A stretch of DNA of 15,122 nt from an uncultured Candidatus Melainabacteria bacterium (lineage in GTDB: Bacteria; Cyanobacteriota; Vampirovibrionia; LMEP-6097): NCBI GenBank assembly GCA_937927525.1, contig CALBDR010000246.1, positions 1-15,122 of the forward strand. The letters are read 5' to 3'. Positions within the stretch are counted from its first letter, which is position 1. Each line of letters opens with the position of its first letter. This document shows, piece by piece, positions 6,419 to 12,549 of this stretch. The notes under the pieces are model-generated. The model did not search any database, was not told where the DNA came from, and was given only the letters and a program-made list of their open reading frames with translations. Position numbers and translations under genes: made by a program.

Positions 6419-7230
6419 TAAATATTCCAGTCCATAATCACAGGGTCAATATGAGTAAAACCCTTATCTGAAAATAGTACACTGTTTTCGTAACGGTAAC
6501 AAGACTCAGGTAAAGTCTCGGTGTTAAAGTCTGTGATTAGTAATTTAATATTTGCTTTTTTATCATTACTTAATTGTGGAGAAATTCTTGCTTTTATTTC
6601 TTCAGCAATTTCCTTATCACCATCAACTTTACTATTGAAGTAGATTAAAGCATCTACTCTTCCATTTACACTTAATCTTTCTAAGTCTGAAACGACTTTT
6701 TCGACATGAGAAACTATATCATATTTTTTGCCACCAGCAAAAGGGTTAATTTCTCTAGGTACAGAAAGTACTATGGCATTTCCTGATTTCCCAGATGGAT
6801 ACTGATAATATCTATAATCATTATCTAGCTTACCTAATTCTTCCATTTGCCATTGGCTTCTAGAATTTTTCCAAGAGCCAGTGGTGCAGATAGGCGTAAT
6901 GATTTTATGACCGTTATCAATAGTATCTATGATCGACTGAGCAAAAGAGATTTCTGGATTATCTGCATACTGAACAAATGCAGGGTCGTAGCCTTCAACT
7001 TTAGTAATAGATAGTTGAACTTCAAGCTCAGCAGCTTCTTTGTAGAATTCCAAGAGATTTTCGTAATGGAGTGAACCTTTATTAGTAGTACTTGCTGATA
7101 CTGCACAGCCTTTGCAGCCTATAGGGCAAGAATTCATATGTCTTTCATGAAAAATATGCTTCAAGAAAAACTCTTTTTTATGATTTGAACCTTTTAAAGG
7201 TTCAATGGTTTTTGGTATCGCAATTCCCAT
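6418..7230 (-). CDS. Radical-SAM-like protein coupled to recO
   Basis: Residues 35-42 read CPIGCKGC, a C-x3-C-x2-C cluster of the type that binds the 4Fe-4S cluster of radical SAM enzymes, followed by TKVEGYDPAF (77-85) at a spacing like the GGEP strand, and by GHKIITPICTTGSW (107-120), like a later beta strand of the barrel. The residue before the third Cys is Gly rather than the usual aromatic. At 270 residues it is a minimal barrel with almost no accessory domain. No substrate can be named. It starts with ATG 8 nt after a TATAAT box and overlaps recO by one base (TAATG), so the two are probably co-translated. Alternative: a metal-binding protein that has lost radical SAM chemistry. The family call is moderate and rests on motif and strand order only. 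Confidence 0.6.
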   Translation of the reverse strand: MGIAIPKTIEPLKGSNHKKEFFLKHIFHERHMNSCPIGCKGCAVSASTTNKGSLHYENLLEFYKEAAELEVQLSITKVEGYDPAFVQYADNPEISFAQSIIDTIDNGHKIITPICTTGSWKNSRSQWQMEELGKLDNDYRYYQYPSGKSGNAIVLSVPREINPFAGGKKYDIVSHVEKVVSDLERLSVNGRVDALIYFNSKVDGDKEIAEEIKARISPQLSNDKKANIKLLITDFNTETLPESCYRYENSVLFSDKGFTHIDPVIMDWNI

Positions 7231-7238
7231 TTCACTAG

Positions 7239-7244
7239 ATTATA
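7239..7244 (-). promoter_or_regulatory. -10 box (TATAAT) before the radical-SAM-like gene and recO
   Basis: A perfect TATAAT on the minus strand lies 8 nt before the ATG at 7230. No good -35 box is present (TACTCT at 17 bp). Initiation would fall within one to three nucleotides of the start codon, giving a leaderless or near-leaderless transcript. The 134-bp gap after flhB holds no other clear element. Confidence 0.4.
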
Positions 7245-7364
7245 CTACAGATTTTTCATTTAGAGTATTTACGCTTTCGCAATCTCATATCGTTTATATA
7301 TATTCTATTGTGGTATTTTTTATTAGCGTTTAGTTAAGAAATGTTTAAGTGGTGGATTTATGTC

Positions 7365-8444
7365 TTAACCTGCTAAGCTCTGACCTTTTTGCTTATAAAC
7401 GAAGGCAAGTACCTCGGCTACGGCTACATATAAATCAGGACTAATTTCATGCCCTACGTGGCAATCTTTGTAAAGAGCTCTTGCTAGAGGGATATTTTGG
7501 ATAATTGGAACTGGTTGAGGGGCATTCCTTGCAAATTCTTTTATTCTTTCTGCAAGTAAACGACTTCCTTTTCCAGTAACTATCGGTGCACTTAAACCAT
7601 TTTTATCATATTTAATAGCTACAGCTAAGTGAATAGGGTTAGTAATAACGACATCAGATTGTTCAACTTCTGATTTAAGACCACGTTTTGATACTTCATG
7701 CTGTTTTCGTTTAATTGCACCTTTAATTTCAGGGTTACCTTCTTGTTGTTTGTGTTCTTCTTTAACATCATTTTTTGACATCTTTTGATCTTCAGCAAAT
7801 TGCCACTTTTGGTAAACATAATCAAGAATACTTAGAATGAAAATTATAAACGCTACTTTAATGTTTAAATCGCTAGCGAGTTGTCCTATGCCATGGAAAA
7901 TATTAACTAAATCCATCGGTTTTAATAACTTTATAATAACTTCACTGTTCATATATATGGAAAATGCCACTACCGTTACTGCAGTCATTTTTATTAGACT
8001 GATGGATGTGGTAATAACTTTTTTCATAGAGAAGAGTTTTCCCATTCCCTGTACTGGGTTGAATCGATTTAGGTCAAATTTGGTAAGTGGTTTGAAACTT
8101 ATTTGAAATTTAACTTGAGCAACAGTAATTACAAATGCTATTAACCATAAAGTTAAGATTAAAGGAGCTACAAGTTCTAAGAATTCATATATTGTAAATT
8201 TGATAATACTAAAATAACCACTTGAACTTACTTCGGTATAAGAGAGCTTACCAATGAAGTGTCTCATTAGATAGCTTACTTTAGCAATTAACTGAATCCC
8301 TGAGATGGAAAGCATTACTGTTCCCACTAAAATAGCGCAAGAGCTTGCAAGATCTTGTGATCTTGCAATTTGCCCTTCTTCTCTTGCTTTTGATAGCTTC
8401 CGGGAACTGGCTTTTTCGGTTTTGTCGCTTTTGTCTTGGAACAT
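7365..8444 (-). CDS. flhB: Flagellar export switch protein FlhB
   Basis: Inner-membrane component of the flagellar type III export apparatus that switches secretion from rod/hook to filament substrates after self-cleavage. The N-terminus DKTEKASSRKLSKAREEGQI is typical, then four hydrophobic segments at about 33-58, 88-110, 144-165 and 190-211, a charged linker (212-265) and the conserved cytoplasmic domain. The cleavage motif is NPIH at residues 269-272 instead of the usual NPTH, with the flanking VVITNP and HLAVAIKY as expected. PQPVPIIQNIPLARALY and the GHEISPDLYVAVAEVLAFVY ending complete the family pattern. Length 359 is normal. It lies 41 bp after fliR on the same strand. The non-flagellar homologue SctU is less likely. 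Confidence 0.95.
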   Translation of the reverse strand: MFQDKSDKTEKASSRKLSKAREEGQIARSQDLASSCAILVGTVMLSISGIQLIAKVSYLMRHFIGKLSYTEVSSSGYFSIIKFTIYEFLELVAPLILTLWLIAFVITVAQVKFQISFKPLTKFDLNRFNPVQGMGKLFSMKKVITTSISLIKMTAVTVVAFSIYMNSEVIIKLLKPMDLVNIFHGIGQLASDLNIKVAFIIFILSILDYVYQKWQFAEDQKMSKNDVKEEHKQQEGNPEIKGAIKRKQHEVSKRGLKSEVEQSDVVITNPIHLAVAIKYDKNGLSAPIVTGKGSRLLAERIKEFARNAPQPVPIIQNIPLARALYKDCHVGHEISPDLYVAVAEVLAFVYKQKGQSLAG

Positions 8445-8467
8445 TTACTATTCTTTAGGTATTTAGC

Positions 8468-8483
8468 AGTGGAATAGTCCACT
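8468..8483 (-). other. Small hairpin between fliR and flhB
   Basis: AGTGGA and TCCACT form a 6-bp stem around a 4-nt loop immediately after the fliR stop codon. No U tract follows in the minus-strand direction. It could stabilise or separate the fliR and flhB messages, or be accidental. Confidence 0.3.
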
Positions 8484-8485
8484 CT

Positions 8486-9280
8486 TTAGTTTATACCCAT
8501 GAATACAGCGTCCACTAAATCGATTAAACGTTCATTAAAATAGGTCGTTAGGTTGAGCCAAAAAGTTCCTAACATCAATCTGAAAAATATTACCCCGACA
8601 ATGATTTTTACAGGCATTATCAGGAAAAACATACTAGCTTGAGGTAAAATCTTGGAAATCATCGCTACGAAGGTATCCATAACTATAAGTAGTCCAAATA
8701 TAGGAAAACAAGTTTCCATTCCGAATATAAATATTTTATTTATGGCAGGAAGAAAGCCTACTACAAAAGCTGTTAAGTCTATAGTAAATTCTGCGATCGG
8801 AAAAACTTCATAACTTTTTTGGATTATAAGAATCATGATATAGAAGCCGTTTGAAATAAGGAATGCAAAGTAACTAATATATAAAAATAAACTACCTGTT
8901 GGATTTAAAGGAACCCCTACAGCTGGGTTAAAGGTTTGAGCTGAACCTTGTCCCATTTGCATACCTGTGGATTGTCCGAAGGTTGATATTGCATCAAAAA
9001 CGAGATTAAATAAAAAACCTATCAAGTAGCCTACAGCAAGTTCATATATTAAGCTTATGAATATATGCCATGGGTGAAGCATAACTATTCTTTCTGAAAA
9101 ATTAACTGCTTCTGGATAAGTTACCGTAGCGAGTAAAATTGAAATTGCAATTTTGTATTGTTGTGGAATCTGGCTTCTAGATAAAATTGGTCCCACTAAC
9201 ATTAAGCCACTGATTCTAGTTGCAACCATGGCAAAAGCAATAATTATTTCGATACTTAAAAAGTCAATGCCGAATTTCAC
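8486..9280 (-). CDS. fliR: Flagellar export gate protein FliR
   Basis: Membrane component of the flagellar export gate (with FliP and FliQ) at the centre of the basal body. The 264 residues are strongly hydrophobic, with about six membrane segments (8-30, 42-55, 70-98, 128-153, 168-202, 214-240). The family signatures ATRISGLMLVGP (20-31), IPQQYKIA and GQSTGMQMGQGSAQTFNPAVG region (102-122) are present. The start is GTG, because no in-frame ATG exists upstream of residue 18 and an in-frame TAA lies two codons before. It precedes flhB, the common gene order, but the genes before it here are not fliP/fliQ; a deoC-like gene lies 28 bp upstream instead. SctT of a virulence system is the alternative; the FlhB partner favours the flagellum. 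Confidence 0.9.
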   Translation of the reverse strand: MKFGIDFLSIEIIIAFAMVATRISGLMLVGPILSRSQIPQQYKIAISILLATVTYPEAVNFSERIVMLHPWHIFISLIYELAVGYLIGFLFNLVFDAISTFGQSTGMQMGQGSAQTFNPAVGVPLNPTGSLFLYISYFAFLISNGFYIMILIIQKSYEVFPIAEFTIDLTAFVVGFLPAINKIFIFGMETCFPIFGLLIVMDTFVAMISKILPQASMFFLIMPVKIIVGVIFFRLMLGTFWLNLTTYFNERLIDLVDAVFMGIN

Positions 9281-9308
9281 TACTTATATACTAAACTAGA
9301 AACTCTTT

Positions 9309-10163
9309 TTATAGTGTTTCGCAGATTTTGATACCTGAGCTAGTTCCTATATGACTTAACCTTTCTTTCCCAAGCTCAATTAATTCTATGGCATCTTCAT
9401 AGCTACGAATACCACCTGCAGCTTTTATCTGGATTATAGACTTATTATCATACAAGTCTAGAAGATTTTTTATTTTTTGAATTAACTCAGGGTTAGCCGC
9501 TGGCTTATCTGTTTCAATGAAACCTGTAGAGTTTTTATATGCGATTTCGATTTTTATATTAGAATTCTCAAACTCAGGTTTGTTTTTATAGTAATGAGAT
9601 ACAGCGCTTAGTATTTCTATACTATATTTAAGCTGAGCATCATTTAGAAGCTCACATGACCAAATCGGTTTAATAAATATATTTATAGATTCACTTTGAT
9701 GAAGGTTTGAAAGTTCTCTTTCTAGACTAAGACACTTATCAATAATAGCTGTTAGCTCTTCATAGATATGATTAGATTTAATGGGTGTTTCATTGATTAG
9801 GTACTTTACGTTAATGACTGGATCAAGTTCTAATGCACCATCTAACAATGATTGGGTAACTTCTTCTAGTATATCTGCTAGCTTATGCTTAATAAAAAAC
9901 TTATCACAAAATTCTAATAGGGCTTTGTTTTGTTCCTCTACCGTACCTTCTTTAGAAGCTAAGCTTGCTTTCTCTTTCGGAAAGTTAATAACTGCTGAGC
10001 ATTTATATAAAGGGCTGATCTGTTTAATGAACTCAGGACGAATGCATACAGAGTTAAATCTGTATGCTTCTGCCTCCTTTGCTAATACTATTAGTTCTTC
10101 TAATTTAGCTTCAGGTTTCAGATTTGTATGATCTATTAAATGATTAAAGGTTTGGGTAATCAT
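9309..10163 (-). CDS. deoC: Deoxyribose-phosphate aldolase-like protein (DeoC family), enlarged
   Basis: DeoC splits 2-deoxyribose 5-phosphate into glyceraldehyde 3-phosphate and acetaldehyde through a Schiff-base lysine. Conserved pieces: FNHLIDHTNLKPEA (6-19), FNSVCIRPEFI, VINFPKEKA (58-66), ELDPVINVKYL with Asp114 (E. coli Asp102), AYKNSTGF with Lys210 (Lys167, Schiff base) and IKAAGGIRSYEDA with Lys247 (Lys201). The Asp-to-Lys spacing is about 96 residues instead of about 65, and the stretch before Asp114 is also longer, so two insertions of roughly 30 residues enlarge the barrel to 284 residues. I chose the ATG at 10163 because the upstream TTG (10214) adds 17 residues unlike the family. 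It is divergent from proB over 75 bp and precedes fliR by 28 bp. Confidence 0.85.
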   Translation of the reverse strand: MITQTFNHLIDHTNLKPEAKLEELIVLAKEAEAYRFNSVCIRPEFIKQISPLYKCSAVINFPKEKASLASKEGTVEEQNKALLEFCDKFFIKHKLADILEEVTQSLLDGALELDPVINVKYLINETPIKSNHIYEELTAIIDKCLSLERELSNLHQSESINIFIKPIWSCELLNDAQLKYSIEILSAVSHYYKNKPEFENSNIKIEIAYKNSTGFIETDKPAANPELIQKIKNLLDLYDNKSIIQIKAAGGIRSYEDAIELIELGKERLSHIGTSSGIKICETL

Positions 10164-10223
10164 CACAATCTTTATTATGCCATTATTTATTGTTTTATAT
10201 TTTTTTTGATTCAAGCTTTATAG

Positions 10224-10229
10224 TATGAT
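10224..10229 (+). promoter_or_regulatory. -10-like box of proB
   Basis: TATGAT lies 9 nt before the proB ATG. No -35 box at proper distance is visible; the upstream region is a run of T. The predicted start of transcription is within a few bases of the ATG. The same TATRATCTAG sequence occurs before the radical-SAM-like gene. Confidence 0.35.
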
Positions 10230-10238
10230 CTAGAAATT

Positions 10239-11030
10239 ATGAGTGCATGTAAGATTGTTGTAATAAAAATAGGCACAGCTTCTATTACTGCTCCTAAGAC
10301 AGGAGTAGACCTTCAGGCTATTAATAACCTCGCTAGAGTCAGTGCTGAGCTAAAAGCTCAAGGACATAAGGTCCTAATCGTAAGCTCGGGGGCTATGAGC
10401 CTAGGGATAAAAAAACTCGCTTTAAAATCTAATTCTCACGATGATAATATCTCTTTCAAGCAAGCCTTAACTGCTGTAGGGCAGGTGGATCTAGTGAATG
10501 CTTATGAAAATATTTTTCAGTATTATGGCTATCACGTCGGGCAGGTCTTAACTACCCATCAGGGACTAGACGATGAAGGACGCTATGAGTCGATTCATAA
10601 TACTATTAATAATCTTTTCGATCTCGATGTGATCCCTATAGTAAACGCAAACGATCCTATAACTCCAAGTGAGATAGATTATGGTGATAATGACTGTCTT
10701 TCAGCTAAGATCGCGATTCTGATTAAAGCAAATATACTGGTGCTAGTGACTGATTGTGGCGCGCTCTATGATAGTGATCCACGTAAGAATCCTAAAGCTA
10801 AGCTGATTTCTAGGGTGAAGAAGATAGATGAAACTATTTTAGCGATGGCAGGTACTAGCTCTAGCTCAGTCGGTATGGGAGGGATGAAGACTAAAGTCGA
10901 GGCAGCAGATCTCTGCTTAAAGCAGGGGATAGATACCCTGATTACTAGTAAGTCTCAGATAGGAAAACTCGTGGAGACGGCTTTCGAAGATTCTAGCCTA
11001 GAGGCTATGGGGACTTTCTTTAGTAACTAA
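10239..11030 (+). CDS. proB: Glutamate 5-kinase, short form without PUA domain
   Basis: Phosphorylates the gamma-carboxyl of glutamate with ATP, the first step of proline synthesis, in the cytoplasm. It has the amino-acid kinase fold throughout: VVIKIGTASI (7-16), VLIVSSGAMSLG (45-56), VGQVDLVNAYE (80-90), NANDPI (136-141), YGDNDCLSAKIA (148-159), VTDCGALYDSDPRKNP (170-185) and GTSSSSVGMGGMKTKVEAA (205-223). The protein stops at 263 residues, so the C-terminal PUA domain of E. coli ProB (367 residues) is missing; such short kinases are known. proA is not in the window. No Shine-Dalgarno precedes the ATG. It converges with glnA, which also uses glutamate, over 37 bp without an obvious terminator. 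Confidence 0.93.
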   Translation: MSACKIVVIKIGTASITAPKTGVDLQAINNLARVSAELKAQGHKVLIVSSGAMSLGIKKLALKSNSHDDNISFKQALTAVGQVDLVNAYENIFQYYGYHVGQVLTTHQGLDDEGRYESIHNTINNLFDLDVIPIVNANDPITPSEIDYGDNDCLSAKIAILIKANILVLVTDCGALYDSDPRKNPKAKLISRVKKIDETILAMAGTSSSSVGMGGMKTKVEAADLCLKQGIDTLITSKSQIGKLVETAFEDSSLEAMGTFFSN

Positions 11031-11067
11031 TAATATCTTTTTAGCTAACTTGGTAAACCGATCTTAT

Positions 11068-12405
11068 CTAATAACTAGCTAAATAAGTATCTAATTCCCA
11101 CTGAGAAACATTGGCTCTATATTCCTGGTACTCTCTATGCTTAGTTGCTACATAGTGATCAAATATGTGATCGCCTAATGCAGATCTGACGATTTTAGAT
11201 TCAGCCATGTGGAAAATAGCTTCATTAAGATCACCAGGAAGAGCATTAATATCTCTATCTTTTAGAGTTTGCATTTCTAAGTTATAGATATTTTCATTAA
11301 CTTCAGCAGGTGGCTCAATTTTGTTAGTGATACCATCTAGACCAGCTTCTAACATCACAGCAAAAGCGAGGTAAGGATTAGTACTAGGGTCTGGACATCT
11401 AAGTTCTACTCTAGTTCCCATGCCTCTAGAAGCTGGAACTCTGATTAGAGCACTTCTGTTCATTTTAGACCAAGCTATATAAACAGGTGCTTCGTAGCCA
11501 GGAACTAATCTTTTATAACTATTTACTATAGGGTTAGTTACCGCAGCGAATTCTTTAACATATTTTAAAATACCACCGATGTAGTATTTCATAGTTTCAG
11601 AAAGACCGTCTTCTTTAGATTCATCGAAGAAGACATTTTTCCCGTCTTTAAAAAGAGACATATTACAGTGCATTCCATTACCATTTACACCACCTAAAGG
11701 CTTAGGCATGAAAGTAGCATAGAGACCGAAGCTATCAGCTATAGCTTTAGTAGCCCATTTGAAACTAACAACATTATCTGCTGTAGTCAGCGCATCTGCG
11801 TATTTGAAGTCAATCTCATGCTGTGATGGTGCTACTTCGTGGTGTGAAGCTTCTACTTCAAAGCCCATCTCTTCTATACACTCGATGACAGCTCTTCTAA
11901 CATCAGCACCCTGATCAGTAGGTTCTATATCGTAGTAGCCACCTTTGTCGATGATATTCGTAGTAGGCATACCATCATCATCAGTGTCGAATAAGAAGAA
12001 TTCACATTCTGGACCCACATTCATGGTGAAGCCCATATCAGCAGCTTTCTTTAGAACTCTTTTCAAGTTATTTCTAGGACAACCTTCAAATGGAGTGCCG
12101 TCTGAGTTATGAATATCACAGATAATTCTCGCTACAGCATCTTCCTGTGGTCTCCACGGCAGAATCTGGAAAGTGGAAATATCTGGGAAAAAGTACATAT
12201 CTGAAGTTTCAATAGTTCTGAAACCTCTAATCGATGAACCATCAAGCATCATGCCGTTATCTAGGATTTTTTCAATCTGTTCTACTGGAACTGACATGTT
12301 TTTAACTGCACCATGTATGTCACAGAACTGTAGTCTGATAAATTTTACATCATTTGCTTTGGCCAAATTAATGACATCTTCTTTAGTCTTAGGTTTTTCA
12401 ATCAT
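11068..12405 (-). CDS. glnA: Glutamine synthetase type I (GS-I alpha-like)
   Basis: Makes glutamine from glutamate, ammonia and ATP as a cytoplasmic dodecamer. Signature segments: DGSSIRGF (55-62), GPECEFFLF (131-139), SHHEVAPSQHEIDF (187-200), NGNGMHCNMSLF (241-252), NSYKRLVPGYEAPVYIAWS (295-313) and RVELRCPDPSTNPYLAF (332-348). The length of 445 residues fits the short alpha type of Bacillus (444); the region around NIYNLEMQTL lacks the adenylylation-type LPPEE sequence, so control by adenylylation is unlikely. The residue aligned with feedback residue Arg62 of B. subtilis appears to be Thr64, with Arg63 one place earlier. I chose ATG at 12405 over the TTG at 12426 because it matches family starts. 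A GTA-N8-TAC palindrome lies about 100 bp upstream, shared with mnmG. Confidence 0.97.
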   Translation of the reverse strand: MIEKPKTKEDVINLAKANDVKFIRLQFCDIHGAVKNMSVPVEQIEKILDNGMMLDGSSIRGFRTIETSDMYFFPDISTFQILPWRPQEDAVARIICDIHNSDGTPFEGCPRNNLKRVLKKAADMGFTMNVGPECEFFLFDTDDDGMPTTNIIDKGGYYDIEPTDQGADVRRAVIECIEEMGFEVEASHHEVAPSQHEIDFKYADALTTADNVVSFKWATKAIADSFGLYATFMPKPLGGVNGNGMHCNMSLFKDGKNVFFDESKEDGLSETMKYYIGGILKYVKEFAAVTNPIVNSYKRLVPGYEAPVYIAWSKMNRSALIRVPASRGMGTRVELRCPDPSTNPYLAFAVMLEAGLDGITNKIEPPAEVNENIYNLEMQTLKDRDINALPGDLNEAIFHMAESKIVRSALGDHIFDHYVATKHREYQEYRANVSQWELDTYLASY

Positions 12406-12433
12406 ATTGAAGGAAAATTTTATCAAAAAATAT

Positions 12434-12463
12434 TTGTAATACTATTTTAGGATTTCTTATAAT
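12434..12463 (+). promoter_or_regulatory. Possible sigma70 promoter toward mnmG
   Basis: TTGTAA (12434-12439), an 18-bp spacer and a perfect TATAAT (12458-12463). It would give a leader of about 80 nt to mnmG. AT-rich DNA makes such matches common, and a second candidate -10 (TATAGA, 12535-12540) lies just before the mnmG start. Confidence 0.35.
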
Positions 12464-12498
12464 TTATTAATCCTGAAATTATTTTAATTTAAGTCTGT

Positions 12499-12514
12499 GG
12501 TAAAATGTATTACC
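12499..12514. promoter_or_regulatory. NtcA/CRP-type palindrome in the glnA-mnmG gap
   Basis: GGTAA-N6-TTACC is a perfect inverted repeat containing GTA-N8-TAC, the consensus bound by the cyanobacterial nitrogen regulator NtcA (CRP family). From its end to the TATAGA box before mnmG are 21 nt, within the usual spacing of activated promoters. Toward glnA, the nearest TAN3T box (TAATTT, 12481-12476 on the minus strand) is 18 nt away, slightly short. It could serve either or both divergent genes. No regulator gene is in the window. Confidence 0.45.
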
Positions 12515-12534
12515 TAATATCGCGATGTTAAAAT

Positions 12535-12540
12535 TATAGA
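12535..12540 (+). promoter_or_regulatory. -10-like box directly before mnmG
   Basis: TATAGA ends 9 nt before the ATG at 12550. With the palindrome at 12499-12514 centred about 41 bp upstream of the predicted start, the geometry is that of an activator-dependent (class II) promoter producing a near-leaderless message. Confidence 0.35.
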
Positions 12541-12549
12541 TCTAATTAA

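Noticed and set aside
9283..9288. TATAAG as a -10 box for fliR
   Set aside because: It ends only 2 nt before the GTG start, too close for transcription to begin at or before that codon.
10164..10214. Extended N-terminus of the DeoC-like protein from a TTG
   Set aside because: The extra 17 residues do not resemble the family, and ATG at 10163 places the IDHTNLKP motif at the usual distance from the start.
12406..12426. Extended GlnA start at a TTG
   Set aside because: ATG at 12405 gives 445 residues, the normal alpha-type length, and the family start pattern.
12519..12526. ATCGCGAT palindrome compared with the cyanobacterial HIP1 repeat
   Set aside because: HIP1 is GCGATCGC; this is a different 8-mer, and I did not see it as a repeated element in the window.
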